Assembly (NCBI GenBank): GCA_015061905.1
Contig: SUVQ01000008.1
Coordinates: 89,867 to 135,500, forward strand
Length of the DNA stretch: 45,634 bases
Source: Verrucomicrobiota bacterium
GTDB taxonomy: Bacteria; Verrucomicrobiota; Verrucomicrobiia; Opitutales; UBA953
Reading direction: 5' to 3'
In this document: one piece after another, positions 1 to 8,984 of the stretch
Layout: each line of letters starts with the position of its first letter
Position numbering within the stretch: the first letter of the stretch is position 1
Notes under the pieces: model-generated
What the model was told of the DNA's origin: nothing
Databases searched by the model: none
Seen by the model: only the letters and a program-made list of their open reading frames with translations
Translations under genes and position numbers: made by a program

Positions 1-1
1 G

Positions 2-49
2 CCTGCGGAGGCCGTTTTTGAAAAACTGCAAACTTCGTTTGGCATTTAA
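2..49 (+). CDS. C-terminal end of an upstream protein (partial)
   Basis: An open frame entering from the left edge ends in a TAA 12 bases before tmk. Only about 15 residues are visible (ending ...LQTSFGI), too few to identify. Its closeness and shared strand with tmk suggest it belongs to the same transcription unit. It could also be a chance open frame, since so little of it is inside the window. Confidence 0.4.
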   Translation, partial: PAEAVFEKLQTSFGI

Positions 50-61
50 TCAAAAAAAGTA

Positions 62-709
62 ATGGCTTTGCGCGGGAAATTTATCAGTTTCGAGGGAATC
101 GAAGGCGTAGGAAAATCGACGCAGGTGGCGCGATTTCGTGCGTTTCTTGAGGCGCGCGGGAATGCCGTCGAGTTCGTGCGCGAACCCGGCGGGACGGAAC
201 TCGGCGAGGACGTCCGGAAAATTCTGAAATTTGCCGATTACGGCGATCGCATGAGCGCGGAAGCGGAAGCTTTGCTTTTTTCTGCGGCGCGCGCGCAACT
301 TGTGCGGGAAAAGCTTTTGCCGGCATTATCGGCGGGTGTTTGCGTCGTTGCCGACCGTTTTACGGATTCTTCCGTCGCCTATCAGGGCGCGGGGCGCGGC
401 TTGGGACCGGAAAAAATTGCCGCGATGAATGAATTTGCAACGGGCGGACTTGTTCCGGATTTTACTGTTTTGCTCGATCTTGCGCCGGAGATCGGTTTCG
501 CGCGCACGCGTTCCCGCGCCGGAGAATCCGCCGAAGGGAAAACCGACCGCATGGAAACGTTCCCGCGCGAGTTTTACGAACGCGTTCGAGCGGCGTATTT
601 GCAGCTCGCCGCGCGCGAGCCGCAACGCTTTTTTGTGGCGGACGCCTCGCTTTCGCCCGACGAAATTTTTGAAAAAATTTGCATCGAATATGAGCGCCGA
701 TTTGCCTGA
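62..709 (+). CDS. tmk: Thymidylate kinase
   Basis: dTMP kinase phosphorylates dTMP to dTDP with ATP, the last dedicated step of dTTP synthesis in the cytoplasm. The 215-residue product has the family's normal length. Visible signatures are the N-terminal P-loop (GIEGVGKST, residues 12-20), the DR-F-xx-S-x-AYQG substrate motif (ADRFTDSSVAYQGAGRG) and an Arg-rich LID region (RTRSRAG followed by DRME). The ATG start directly precedes a typical family N-terminus (GKFISFEGIEG). The 3' end overlaps the start of holB by 20 nt, and the tmk-holB pairing is common in bacteria, so the two are probably co-transcribed and translationally coupled. Confidence 0.96.
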   Translation: MALRGKFISFEGIEGVGKSTQVARFRAFLEARGNAVEFVREPGGTELGEDVRKILKFADYGDRMSAEAEALLFSAARAQLVREKLLPALSAGVCVVADRFTDSSVAYQGAGRGLGPEKIAAMNEFATGGLVPDFTVLLDLAPEIGFARTRSRAGESAEGKTDRMETFPREFYERVRAAYLQLAAREPQRFFVADASLSPDEIFEKICIEYERRFA

Positions 710-1604
710 GAACCTTGCCGCTTCGCGCACAATTCAAACACTACTGGCGGCGGAGGCGGAAGGGCGTTTGCCGCACGCGCTTCTTTTTTCCGGAGAATCC
801 GCCGAAAATTTGGAGGCGGCGATGTTCGCGCTTTCCGCAAAAATTCTCGGCGGGAACGCTGTTTCGCATCCGGATTTTCATTACGTCCGCCCCGAAAACA
901 AAATGCGGCGTATCGGCATTGAAAATACGCTTCAGCTGGTGCGGAAAATCCAGCAGTCGCCGCTTATCGGGGAGCGGAAAATTGCCTGCGTTTACGAACC
1001 CGAACGCATGGGGCGAGACGCGGCAAACGCGTTTTTGAAAACGTTGGAGGAGCCGCCGGCGGGAACGACGATTTTTCTGCTCTCCGGCGCAATTAATCAG
1101 GTTTTGCCGACGATACGTTCCCGCTGCCTGCATTTCCGGATTCACGGCACGGCGAATTTTGAGGATGCGCGTTGGTCCGCGTGGCTGGAAGATTTTTCCC
1201 GTTGGATTTGCGCTCTGCGCGAAGGAAAAATGTTGCGCGACATCGGCACGGGGATTTTTTCGATTTACGGCTTGGTAACGCGTTTTGAAGCCATTCTTGA
1301 CGCGCTGACAGAAGAGGCTTGGGAAAAGCTTCTGGTGCCCGAAACGGCGACGGCGGATCAGCGCGATGCGATGCGCGAGGGAATGTCGCGCGGAATGCGC
1401 CGCCGCCTGCTCGCCGGAATTGAAGACGCGCTTTTGAGTTTTGCCTGCGATCCCGCAAGCGGAAAAGTTTACGTTCCCGAAACGGCAAAATCCTGCGAAT
1501 TGCTCGAACATTTTTCCGGCTTGCTTGAGCTCAATGCGCAAGTTTCCGTCGCACTGGAGGCATTTCTCTTGAATTGCCTGCGCATTTGGACCAAGCGGAA
1601 GTGA
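690..1604 (+). CDS. holB: DNA polymerase III delta' subunit
   Basis: Clamp-loader delta' subunit of about 304 residues, part of the complex that opens and loads the beta sliding clamp. The clearest signature is the conserved clamp-loader block [20 protein letters not shown] followed by [13 protein letters not shown] (sensor and SRC region). There is no intact P-loop in the N-terminal part ([14 protein letters not shown]), as expected for delta', which does not hydrolyse ATP. The frame is open further upstream inside tmk. The ATG at 690 is chosen because it gives the family-length N-terminus and a 20-nt overlap with tmk. The C-terminal third is divergent and not individually recognisable. Confidence 0.9.
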   Translation: MSADLPENLAASRTIQTLLAAEAEGRLPHALLFSGESAENLEAAMFALSAKILGGNAVSHPDFHYVRPENKMRRIGIENTLQLVRKIQQSPLIGERKIACVYEPERMGRDAANAFLKTLEEPPAGTTIFLLSGAINQVLPTIRSRCLHFRIHGTANFEDARWSAWLEDFSRWICALREGKMLRDIGTGIFSIYGLVTRFEAILDALTEEAWEKLLVPETATADQRDAMREGMSRGMRRRLLAGIEDALLSFACDPASGKVYVPETAKSCELLEHFSGLLELNAQVSVALEAFLLNCLRIWTKRK

Positions 1605-1613
1605 GTTTGTGGG

Positions 1614-1712
1614 GAGCCGGTAGCTGGGAACTGGTAACTGGGAACTGGGGACTGGGAATCGGTAACTGGGGACTGGGGACTGGTAACCGGGAGTTGGTGA
1701 ATGGGAACTGGG
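1614..1712 (+). repeat. Degenerate GGGAACTGG/GGTAACTGG minisatellite
   Basis: About 100 bp between holB and the next gene consist of imperfect tandem units of 7-14 bp built on the words GGGAACTGG, GGTAACTGG and GGGGACTGG, nearly all in one orientation. The purine/pyrimidine bias is strong (G-rich top strand). An open frame passes through it, but its Trp/Gly/Asn-rich translation just reflects the repeat and is not treated as a gene. Confidence 0.85.
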
Positions 1713-1772
1713 AGATTTTTCTAACGAATATTTCGGGCGGATGCCTTAAAGGAGGCTTTTCATCGTTGCAAG

Positions 1773-3332
1773 ATGGGGCGGGAACGTGGAAAATTCCGCG
1801 CCATGTCGCACTCTGAGACGGACGAAGATAATTTGCCTTTAACAGCGGAAGCAGCAGAAAATCCGCCTGCGGAATCGGGCGGGGATTGCGTTCCCGCCGA
1901 GCCTGTCGCGTCGGAGGAAATTCCCTCGGAAAAATTGACGGAGGAAATGCTCGGGCTTTTGCGGCAAAAGCATAAAAACGGGCTTTCGTTTGAAGAGGCT
2001 TTGGCGGCGGCGGAACTTGGAAAAGATACGTTCTCGCCGGAATTGGTTTGGGAAAATCCGCTTGCGGACTCCGTCAATATTCGGGAACGCAAACGCCGGA
2101 CTGCGGAGGAATTGGGCGAGCGTTTCCCTCAAACGGGCGGGTGCTTGGAGCGTGCCTCAAGCGCGATTTGCGTTTTGAAATGGAATCCTGCGTGGCAGAA
2201 GGAAACGGAGCAGGCGGCGGAAAATTTGCGCGCGGCGGCGTGTGCGCTGGCGGAGGTTTCCGCCGGGTTCGCGTGCGTTTCCGGATTGATTCCGCCGGGC
2301 GGCACATTGTCGGCGATCCGGGATTTGCAGAATTTGACGGGCGCGCTTTTGTCCGTGCGCGGGGAAAATGCGGAATTGGTTTTCGGAGCGAAAGCGGAAG
2401 ATGAGCTTGCCCGCTTGCGTGAAGCGGCGGCGTTGGCGGAAAACTGCGCGCGACACAAGTCGTTGCTCTCCTTGGCTTATCCGGAAGATGCCTGGAAGGA
2501 ACCGGAGCTTGATCTTTGGCTGAAATGGTGGAACGAGGCGGCGTTTTCGCGGGCGTTCCCGCGGTGGTTCAAGCGGCGAAAGGTGGTCGCGTCTTTGAGA
2601 AAACTTGCCGGAGAAAAATCGAAGTCGCCGTCGGATCCGCGCGTGGATTTGGGAAATCTGATTGCGATTCGGGTTTGTAAAAAAGAATTTGCGGGAAAAT
2701 ATCTCGGTTTGACAAAAACGTATCCGTCGATTTTGCCGGGCATGGAGCCTTGCGGCGCGCCGGAAAAAATTGCGGCTTTGGAAAAAGCGAGAAAGGCGGT
2801 CGTTGCCGTTTCTCAGGCTCTTTCAAGCGTTCCCGAGAAGCAGGAAGCGTGGCTTGCCGTGCTTTCCCGATGGCTTTCCGGAAAAGATCCGGCATTTGCT
2901 AAGGCGGGACCGGTGGAAAAAGCATTTGAAAAAGTCGGGAAGGCAATGGCGGCGGTAGGCGAGGCGCGGAATGCGCTTGCGGAGCTTTTGGGCGGCGACG
3001 GTTTCGCGGGAACGTGCGAAACGCCGGAAGCCCTGGCGGCTTTTGCGGCGGAATTATACGCGGACCGCGAGCGTTGGTCCGCCGTGTGCGCTTGGAATGT
3101 GTCGGCAGTTGCCGCCGAACGGCGAGGCATGGCGGCGTTGGCGAACGCCGTGCGCGCGGGAACGCTTGAAGCGGATGCGGCAAGTATCGCATTTGACGCG
3201 GAGTATTGCCGGCTCTGGCTTATCGCCGCGGCAAAACTCGGAGAATGCGGAAAAACGGAATTGCGTTCCCGCCTTTTTGAATCTTTGAAAAAGTGCTCGG
3301 ACGCGCCCGACGAAAGCCCGCAAAGTCTTTAA
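1773..3332 (+). CDS. Ala/Glu-rich hypothetical protein, about 510-519 aa
   Basis: Not confidently recognised. The product is acidic at its N-terminus (Glu/Ala/Pro-rich, probably disordered for about 60 residues) and then strongly helical and Ala-rich, with no signal peptide or membrane segment. A Trp-rich stretch ([20 protein letters not shown], then [12 protein letters not shown]) loosely resembles the helical linker seen in large DUF3320/DUF4011-type helicases, but no helicase motifs are present, so this is only a hint. The start is unsure: ATG 1773 lies 17 nt after a perfect AAAGGAGG (1748-1755), an overlong spacing, and ATG 1803 has no clear ribosome site. Codon use matches the core neighbours, and it sits between holB and fabG as a probable lineage-specific core gene. 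Confidence 0.75.
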   Translation: MGRERGKFRAMSHSETDEDNLPLTAEAAENPPAESGGDCVPAEPVASEEIPSEKLTEEMLGLLRQKHKNGLSFEEALAAAELGKDTFSPELVWENPLADSVNIRERKRRTAEELGERFPQTGGCLERASSAICVLKWNPAWQKETEQAAENLRAAACALAEVSAGFACVSGLIPPGGTLSAIRDLQNLTGALLSVRGENAELVFGAKAEDELARLREAAALAENCARHKSLLSLAYPEDAWKEPELDLWLKWWNEAAFSRAFPRWFKRRKVVASLRKLAGEKSKSPSDPRVDLGNLIAIRVCKKEFAGKYLGLTKTYPSILPGMEPCGAPEKIAALEKARKAVVAVSQALSSVPEKQEAWLAVLSRWLSGKDPAFAKAGPVEKAFEKVGKAMAAVGEARNALAELLGGDGFAGTCETPEALAAFAAELYADRERWSAVCAWNVSAVAAERRGMAALANAVRAGTLEADAASIAFDAEYCRLWLIAAAKLGECGKTELRSRLFESLKKCSDAPDESPQSL

Positions 3333-3407
3333 ACGTAAGCTTTTGCTTGCGAATCGGCATAAAATCAAGGAAACTAAACAGGAATCTAACCCACGTTTTA
3401 AAATCTT

Positions 3408-4154
3408 ATGCAACTCACACATACACCCCGTGTTGCTCTCGTTACGGGAGCGGGAAGAGGAATCGGTAAGGCGATTGCCGAACAATTGGCGGCGGACGGG
3501 CACACCGTTATCTGCGTTTCTAAAAATCCGGCATCTTGCGGCGGTGTCGCCGATGCTATTCTCGCCGCCGGCGGAAAAGCGGTCGCTAAAGCGGTGGACG
3601 TTTCCGACGGCGCGGCGGTCGCTACGGCATGTGAGGAAATTTTGAAGGAATACGGCTGTGTCGATATTCTCGTCAACAATGCCGGAATCACGAAAGACGG
3701 ATTGATGATGCGCATGAGCGAAGACGATTGGTCCGACGTGATTTCGACCAATCTTTCCAGCGCGTTTTACTGGATTAAGGGTTTAATGCGCCCGATGACG
3801 AAAAAACGCTGGGGACGCATCGTGAATATTTCCTCCGTCGTCGGCGTTCAGGGCAATGCCGGACAGGCGAATTACGCGTCCGCAAAGGCGGGAATGATCG
3901 GATTGACAAAATCGCTCGCGAAGGAATTTTCCACGCGCAATATCACCGTGAACGCCGTCGCTCCCGGATTTATCACAACGGATATGACGGCGGTGCTTCC
4001 CGAAGAAGTTCAACAAAAAATTAAAAGCGTAATTCCGCTGGCGCGCTTCGGCGCTCCCGAGGACATCGCCTCCACCGTGGATTTCCTCTGCTCCGAAAAC
4101 GCCGGCTACATTACCGGACAGGTTTTTTCGGTTGACGGCGGAATGGCAATGTAA
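3408..4154 (+). CDS. fabG: 3-oxoacyl-[ACP] reductase
   Basis: NADPH-dependent reduction of beta-ketoacyl-ACP to beta-hydroxyacyl-ACP in type II fatty-acid elongation. Its 248 residues are a full-length short-chain dehydrogenase: TGAGRGIG cofactor motif (13-20), NNAG (90-93), catalytic Ser143 in NISSVVG, and the YxxxK pair Tyr156/Lys160 (NYASAKAG). The C-terminus GQVFSVDGGMAM is typical of FabG. acpP and fabF follow on the same strand at short distance, which fixes the role better than the SDR fold alone would. Confidence 0.96.
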   Translation: MQLTHTPRVALVTGAGRGIGKAIAEQLAADGHTVICVSKNPASCGGVADAILAAGGKAVAKAVDVSDGAAVATACEEILKEYGCVDILVNNAGITKDGLMMRMSEDDWSDVISTNLSSAFYWIKGLMRPMTKKRWGRIVNISSVVGVQGNAGQANYASAKAGMIGLTKSLAKEFSTRNITVNAVAPGFITTDMTAVLPEEVQQKIKSVIPLARFGAPEDIASTVDFLCSENAGYITGQVFSVDGGMAM

Positions 4155-4259
4155 GACAATCCCTGCGACGTCTGCGGGGGCTTTCTCCTCCTCGGATAGT
4201 TTCGTTCTTTCAGTTATTTACAAACCCTATTTTTTCTAACAACCAATATCCAAATTATT

Positions 4260-4520
4260 ATGGCAGATCAAACAATCGAACAACGCGTCAAGGCAATCAT
4301 CGTCGAACAGCTCGGCGTTACGGAAGACCAACTCACGCCGGAAGCCTCTTTCATGGGCGACCTCGGAGCGGACTCGCTCGACACGGTTGAGCTCGTTATG
4401 GCTTTCGAAGAAGCTTTCAAGGACGACATCAAGGGTGAAATCCCGGAATCCGACTCCGAAAAACTCAAAACCGTCGGCGACGTCGTCAAGTATATCGAAG
4501 AGAAAAAGGCTGCGAACTAA
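4260..4520 (+). CDS. acpP: Acyl carrier protein
   Basis: Small acidic carrier protein (86 aa) that holds acyl chains on a 4'-phosphopantetheine arm during fatty-acid synthesis. The attachment site is Ser39 in the invariant [16 protein letters not shown] motif. Overall length, acidity and helix pattern are standard. It lies about 105 bp after fabG and 54 bp before fabF, the usual fabG-acpP-fabF order. The wider gap after fabG leaves room for a promoter of its own, consistent with the high ACP demand of cells, but I do not see a convincing one. Confidence 0.97.
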   Translation: MADQTIEQRVKAIIVEQLGVTEDQLTPEASFMGDLGADSLDTVELVMAFEEAFKDDIKGEIPESDSEKLKTVGDVVKYIEEKKAAN

Positions 4521-4574
4521 TTCGTAGCGCACGCTCTTCGTCCGCGTTTATTTAACACCAACCTCCAGTTCCAA

Positions 4575-5822
4575 GTGCAAAACGAATCGAAGACACCGAG
4601 AGTCGTCGTCACCGGGATTGGCGTCATTTCCCCGCTCGGGAACGATAAGCAGACCTTTTGGGATGCTCTCGTCGCCGGAAAATGCGGTATCGGGAACGTG
4701 ACGCGTTTCGACGTGACGGATTATACGTGCAAAGTCGCGGGAGAAGTTAAAGACTTTTCCATCGACGGTTACATGGACCCGAAAGAAGCCAAGCGTAATG
4801 ACCTTTACGCCCGCTACGCCGTTGTTGCGGCGATGAAGGCGATGGAAGACGCCGGGCTGAAAGTCGGAGACGTTGAGCCGAGCCGTATCGGATGTATCAT
4901 CGGTTCCGGCATCGGAGGTATGGAAACGATTGAAACGCAGTCGCAAGTCCTTTTTGAAAAGGGCGCGCGCCGCGTTTCCCCGTTCATGATTCCCGCCCTC
5001 ATTTCCAATATGGCGGCGGGACTGGTCGGCATTCTTTGCAAGGCAAAAGCCGTCAATTACAGCACGGTCAGCGCCTGCGCGTCGGGTTCCCACGCCTTGG
5101 GTGAAGCTCTTCGCCACATGCGCCACGGGGACGCCGATGTCATGATTGCCGGCGGCGCGGAAGCCGCGATTACCCGCCTCGGCTTCGCCGGGTTCGGGAA
5201 CATGAAGGCTTTGTCCACGAATCCCGATCCGATGACGGCTTGCCGTCCGTTTGACGCGGATCGCGACGGCTTCATCATGGGAGAAGGCGCGGGGATTCTC
5301 ATTCTTGAAACTTATGAGCACGCCGTGGCGCGCGGAGCCCGCATTTATGCGGAGTTCGCCGGTTACGGCGCATCTTGCGACGCTTATCACATCACCTCTC
5401 CGGATCCGGAGGGTGAAGGTCTTGCCATCTGCTTCAAGCAGGCGATTGACGATGCCGGAATTAAGCCGGAAGATGTGGACTACATCAATGCGCACGGAAC
5501 TTCCACGCCCTACAACGATAAGTTTGAAACGGCGGCGATTAAGCGCGTATTCGGTGATCACGCAAAGGAACTCGCCGTCAGCTCGACGAAGTCGATGACC
5601 GGGCACTTGCTCGGTGCCGCCGGCGGCGTTGAAGCTGCCGCCACCGTTTTGGCAATCGCCAACGGGATTATTCCCCCGACGATTAACTACCGCACGCCGG
5701 ACCCGGATTGCGATTTGGACATCGTTCCGAATGAAGCCCGGAAGGCGGAAATCAATGTCGGGATAAGCGACAATCTCGGTTTCGGCGGGCACAACGCGGC
5801 TCTTGTTTTCAAGAAAGTTTAA
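4575..5822 (+). CDS. fabF: 3-oxoacyl-[ACP] synthase II
   Basis: Condensing enzyme that adds malonyl-ACP units to acyl-ACP. The 415-residue product has the full KAS Cys-His-His triad: Cys168 in [16 protein letters not shown], His307 in [14 protein letters not shown] and His344 in [13 protein letters not shown]. The N-terminus ([16 protein letters not shown]) and C-terminus ([17 protein letters not shown]) are typical. Translation starts at a GTG. It closes the fab cluster and is followed ten bases later by a strong terminator. Confidence 0.96.
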   Translation: MQNESKTPRVVVTGIGVISPLGNDKQTFWDALVAGKCGIGNVTRFDVTDYTCKVAGEVKDFSIDGYMDPKEAKRNDLYARYAVVAAMKAMEDAGLKVGDVEPSRIGCIIGSGIGGMETIETQSQVLFEKGARRVSPFMIPALISNMAAGLVGILCKAKAVNYSTVSACASGSHALGEALRHMRHGDADVMIAGGAEAAITRLGFAGFGNMKALSTNPDPMTACRPFDADRDGFIMGEGAGILILETYEHAVARGARIYAEFAGYGASCDAYHITSPDPEGEGLAICFKQAIDDAGIKPEDVDYINAHGTSTPYNDKFETAAIKRVFGDHAKELAVSSTKSMTGHLLGAAGGVEAAATVLAIANGIIPPTINYRTPDPDCDLDIVPNEARKAEINVGISDNLGFGGHNAALVFKKV

Positions 5823-5831
5823 TGCGCGTTT

Positions 5832-5874
5832 AGCAAAAAAGGCGGAAGTAAAGCTCACTTCCGCCTTTTTTGCT
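5832..5874 (+). terminator. Rho-independent terminator after fabF
   Basis: A perfect 18-bp inverted repeat (AGCAAAAAAGGCGGAAGT and its complement) with a 7-nt loop and a T6 run in the descending arm. The symmetric A and T runs would let it work in both directions. It ends the fab cluster. Confidence 0.92.
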
Positions 5875-5957
5875 ACCGCCAAAAGCCGACTTGCGGGAAC
5901 GGGCGTTCTTGACTCTGCGGGAACGCATTCCGCCAATTTCTTTCTGACAAAAAAATC

Positions 5958-6602
5958 ATGATAAAACTTTTCAACAAGCTTATCGGAAAAGACGATAGGT
6001 TTTTCAGCCTTTTGGAATCTGCGGCGGAAGAAGCTCATAATTCCGCACAAATCCTGGAACAGCTCTACGACGAAGTAAGCGGCACGTCCGAGTTCGAAAA
6101 AACGCTGGAAAATCTGAACATTTCCCGGAAAAAAGAAAAAAAGCTGATGCTTGTTATTTCCGAGCATCTTTGCACAACGTTTTCCACGCCGATTGACCGC
6201 GAGGATATCGAAGCCCTCGCCAACGCGCTTTCCAAGGTGCCCAAGGGAACTTACAAAATCGGCGAACGCCTGTCGATTTGTCCGGAACAATTTTCGTCCG
6301 ATATTATTAAAAAGCAGATTTCCATGCTTTCCCGCGCTACGGAAATTGTTGTGCGCATGACAAAAACCCTGCGCGTGATTCGCGATGTGGAAATTATTCA
6401 GGACGATTACGAACTCGTTCAAACCATTGAGGGCGACGCCGATCGCCTTATGGTTGCCTTGTTGCGCGACCTTTATCAGGGAAGCGTTGCCGCGAAGGAA
6501 GTTATCATTTTGAAAGACATGTATGAGCTTCTCGAAGCGACGATTGACCATTGCCGTGACGCGGCGAAAGTCGTGTTTCAGGTTGCATTAAAATATTCGT
6601 AA
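5958..6602 (+). CDS. DUF47 family (PhoU-like) protein
   Basis: A 214-residue, all-helical protein of the DUF47/YkaA family, relatives of PhoU. The N-terminal IKLFNKLIGKDDRFFSLLE and the helical spacing of acidic residues (EDIEALANAL, DDYELV, EGDADRLM, KDMYELLEATIDHCRDAA) match the family. Members usually sit directly upstream of a PiT-type phosphate transporter, as here, and are thought to regulate it or bind metals. The family's function is known mostly from genetic association, so the role in phosphate uptake is inferred from the neighbour. It is cytoplasmic with no membrane segment. Confidence 0.9.
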   Translation: MIKLFNKLIGKDDRFFSLLESAAEEAHNSAQILEQLYDEVSGTSEFEKTLENLNISRKKEKKLMLVISEHLCTTFSTPIDREDIEALANALSKVPKGTYKIGERLSICPEQFSSDIIKKQISMLSRATEIVVRMTKTLRVIRDVEIIQDDYELVQTIEGDADRLMVALLRDLYQGSVAAKEVIILKDMYELLEATIDHCRDAAKVVFQVALKYS

Positions 6603-6673
6603 TCGCCCGTAAGAGCGTTCCCGTTTTATTTTTTTGCGAAACGCGTTTCCGCTTCGTTCGTTTTTTTTTGAAA

Positions 6674-7801
6674 ATGACAATTTTCCTCATCGTTCTTTTT
6701 GCCGCGCTGGTGTTTGAATACATCAACGGATTCCATGATTCGGCAAATGCGATTGCGACCTCGATTTCGACAAAAGCACTCACTCCGCGCACGGCAATTA
6801 TGCTGGCGGCGGTGATGAATTTGCTCGGCGCGCTTTGGGGAACTGCCGTGGCGAAGACGATTTCCGAAGGTTTGGTCGATGCGGTTGCCGTCAATATGCA
6901 CGTTATCGCGGCGGCTTTAATGTCGGGAATAACCTGGAATCTTATCACTTGGTGGTTCGGGATTCCGTCCAGCTCCTCGCACACGCTGATCGGCTCGCTT
7001 TGCGGAAGCGCACTCGCCAAAACCACGGAAAGTAATTTTGCGGAGCTCGCGGCGGCGGCAAATCACGAACTGCCCGCCGGCTACGTTTCCGGCGACATCG
7101 ACTGGAGCGTGCTTTTTTGGTCGATAGACAACGGAACCAAAGGGCTTTGGCCGAAACTTGTGATGCCGATGCTGCTTTCCCCGATGCTCGGATTCCTGCT
7201 GGGCATCGTCGTCATGCTCCTGTTCTTTTTCATTTTCCGAAACCGCAAGCCGGCGATGGTTCAGTATGTTTTCAGTAAACTCCAAATTTTTACGGCGGCA
7301 GGAATGGGGTTCGCGCACGGGACTTCCGACGCTCAGAAAACGATGGGGATTATTACCCTCGCTCTAATCGCGGGAACGGCTGCCGGGCTTTTTGAAAACA
7401 ATCCTTCATGGCTCGGATTTCTCTCACTGGACGAAGGTTCCGATGTGCCGTTGTGGGTAAAAATTCTTTGCGCCGTCGTTATGGCGGCGGGAACGGCAGG
7501 CGGCGGCTACCGCATTATCCGAACCATGGGACACAAAATGACAAAGCTCCGTCCCGTAAACGGCTTTGCGGCGGAGCTGACTTCCGCCACAATCCTCATC
7601 GGCACCTCTCAGCTCGGGATGCCGGTTTCCACCACGCACGTTGTTTCCTCTTCAATTATGGGCGTGGGCGTCGCCAAAGATATGCGGCGCGTTAATTTTT
7701 CGACAATTACGCGAATCCTGTGGGCGTGGACGCTGACGCTTCCCGTTTCCATGTTCCTCGGCTACAATATTTACAGTATTATTGTTCGCCTTTTGCCGTA
7801 G
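6674..7801 (+). CDS. pit: PiT-family inorganic phosphate transporter
   Basis: Inner-membrane low-affinity phosphate permease (PiT, PF01384 type), 375 aa with about ten hydrophobic segments. The two internally duplicated signature motifs are visible: GFHDSANAIATS at residues 19-30 and FAHGTSDAQKTMGII in the second half. The second half also has the STTHVVSSSIMGVG motif paired with SSSHTLIGSLCGSA in the first. ATG 6674 is preferred over an in-frame TTG two codons upstream. The DUF47 gene lies 71 bp upstream and the two are probably co-transcribed. Substrate could be phosphate or metal-phosphate. Sulfate use, as in some homologues, cannot be excluded. Confidence 0.92.
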   Translation: MTIFLIVLFAALVFEYINGFHDSANAIATSISTKALTPRTAIMLAAVMNLLGALWGTAVAKTISEGLVDAVAVNMHVIAAALMSGITWNLITWWFGIPSSSSHTLIGSLCGSALAKTTESNFAELAAAANHELPAGYVSGDIDWSVLFWSIDNGTKGLWPKLVMPMLLSPMLGFLLGIVVMLLFFFIFRNRKPAMVQYVFSKLQIFTAAGMGFAHGTSDAQKTMGIITLALIAGTAAGLFENNPSWLGFLSLDEGSDVPLWVKILCAVVMAAGTAGGGYRIIRTMGHKMTKLRPVNGFAAELTSATILIGTSQLGMPVSTTHVVSSSIMGVGVAKDMRRVNFSTITRILWAWTLTLPVSMFLGYNIYSIIVRLLP

Positions 7802-7862
7802 CCGGAAATTTTTGTTGCACAGGCTTCCCGGGAACGCTATCTTCCCCCAATCATATTTTTTT

Positions 7863-7937
7863 GCGGCTGTCGTATAACGGCTATTATGTGACCTTCCCAA
7901 GGTTGAGACGAGGGTTCGACTCCCTCCAGCCGCACCA
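7863..7937 (+). tRNA. tRNA-Gly (anticodon CCC)
   Basis: Cloverleaf read by eye: acceptor GCGGCTG pairs with CAGCCGC. The D-arm (TCGTATAACGGCTATTA) is that of bacterial tRNA-Gly. The anticodon stem GACC/GGTT encloses the loop TTCCCAA, giving CCC. The T arm is AGGGTTCGACTCCCT, then discriminator A and an encoded CCA. Everything to its right is accessory DNA, so its 3' end is the likely attachment site of the island. Confidence 0.93.
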
Positions 7938-7942
7938 CTTTC

Positions 7943-7985
7943 AAAAGCCCGCGAACCCGCATAAATAAAGGGGTTGCGGGCTTTT
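7943..7985 (+). terminator. Terminator downstream of tRNA-Gly
   Basis: AAAAGCCCGC plus AACCC (one bulged G) pairs with GGGTT plus GCGGGCTTTT across a 12-nt loop (GCATAAATAAAG). Stem strength and the trailing T run fit intrinsic termination of the tRNA transcript. The loop carries the CCGCATAAATA word that recurs nearby. Confidence 0.85.
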
Positions 7986-8261
7986 CCGTGTCTTTTTGCG
8001 ATTCGTCAAATACGCCCCAAAACGCCTTAAAATGCCCTTTTTTTGCAGAAGAATTTACGATTTTTTTACGTGCGGATTTCAAGAGGATAATCCCTGTATT
8101 TATGCGGGTTCCATGGCGAAACAAGTCAAAATCTTGCATGGAGAGATTTGTGCTATTTTTCCCTTCAAATCACGTAAAAATCACGTAAATTTTTAACCAC
8201 TTCTGTTATATGCAAGGATAGCGAAACTCTCTTCCTTCTCGCCCCACGCCATCCTCGTATG

Positions 8262-8555
8262 CGGTGTGAGGGCTTCTTTGGTAGATGTGTGAGGGTTTTG
8301 TCAGCAGGGATTGTAGTATTTATGCGGGATAGAAGGCAGAATGAGGGATATGAGGGTCTTCTCAAGTACTTTTTTAATATTTTTTCTTTCTTCTTATTTT
8401 TTCTTTTTTACTGAATTAACCCTCATAACCCTCAAACCCTCATTTAAAAAAGAATAATAAACTAAGAATCCTTTTGTTTATGCGGAATAGGAACCGATTG
8501 TCTTTTTAGCGATTTTTACCAACCCTCATCCAACCCTCACTTAACCCTCATTGCT
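8262..8555. repeat. Inverted clusters of TGAGGG/CCCTCA around an AT-rich core (origin-like)
   Basis: Four TGAGGG words (starting near 8267, 8290, 8342, 8351) lie left of a very T-rich 54-bp tract (about 8357-8410). Six CCCTCA words in the opposite orientation (near 8420, 8429, 8437, 8523, 8534, 8545), most as AACCCTCA, lie to the right. No gene covers the block. The layout of short iterated words around an AT-rich segment resembles replication origins of plasmids and P4/VapE-type integrative elements. This is an architectural resemblance only. Confidence 0.7.
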
Positions 8556-8566
8556 TAAAATAAAAC

Positions 8567-8596
8567 AACGGGAACGCCCGCCGAAACGCTCCCGTT
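8567..8596. terminator. Hairpin before the Sel1/ankyrin pair
   Basis: AACGGGAACG and CGCTCCCGTT form a 10-bp stem with one wobble position and a 10-nt loop, followed by a short T stretch. It could be a weak intrinsic terminator isolating the cargo genes from the origin-like block. It could also be a plain structured spacer. Confidence 0.4.
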
Positions 8597-8628
8597 TATC
8601 CGTGTTTTTATGATTATTGGGGCGGCGG

Positions 8629-8982
8629 ATGCTTCACGTGCCTCCCACGAGTGTGCAAAATCAGGGAAAAGTGAAAGAAGCGACCTCTTCTGGTGTATCG
8701 CCTTCAAAATTACGTTTGCAAGGTATCGCTTCCCATGAGGATGTTATCACTTGCTGGAAAATAGCCAAACAGGGTGATAAAGTAGCTCAAGAGTGCCTCG
8801 AGCAAATGGCGCCAAATTTCAAACGCTTTCTTGGATCGAGCCTTTTTCATGGGCATGGAGTCTTCGGGAATAAAGAAGAAGGCGTTATTTGGTATTGGAA
8901 GGCTTTGAATCAAGGCAATGCTAATGCTCAGGCCCACATAACAAACGGATTTTATAGTACGAGTTTTGGAGGAAAAACCTGA
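8629..8982 (+). CDS. Sel1-like repeat small protein
   Basis: About 117 aa. The C-terminal half carries one clear Sel1/TPR-type helical repeat (GHGVFGNKEEGVIWYWKALNQGNANAQAHI), a protein-protein interaction fold. The N-terminal half has a second weaker helix-turn-helix unit (CWKIAKQGDKVAQECLEQMA). The start is uncertain: ATG 8629 has no good ribosome site, so the gene may be a 5'-truncated copy of a longer Sel1 protein. The ankyrin gene begins 3 nt after its stop and uses a GGAGG located inside this gene, so the two form one translation unit. Such Sel1/ankyrin pairs are frequent as effector or immunity cargo in mobile regions. The function here is unknown. Confidence 0.6.
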   Translation: MLHVPPTSVQNQGKVKEATSSGVSPSKLRLQGIASHEDVITCWKIAKQGDKVAQECLEQMAPNFKRFLGSSLFHGHGVFGNKEEGVIWYWKALNQGNANAQAHITNGFYSTSFGGKT

Positions 8983-8984
8983 TC

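Noticed and set aside
741..1541. A 266-codon minus-strand open frame
   Set aside because: Antisense shadow of holB with biased, low-quality composition.
1574..1816. An open frame through the GGGAACTGG repeat
   Set aside because: Translation simply mirrors the repeat, it overlaps holB and the next gene, and no start signal is present.
4548..6551. A 667-codon minus-strand open frame
   Set aside because: It lies antisense to fabF and the DUF47 gene, both certain, and its Arg/His/Asn-rich composition is that of a shadow frame in GC-rich DNA.
7837..8139. Minus-strand open frame of 100 codons across tRNA-Gly
   Set aside because: Its LEGVEPSSQPWEG stretch is the antisense of the tRNA, a common false gene; the rest has no family features.
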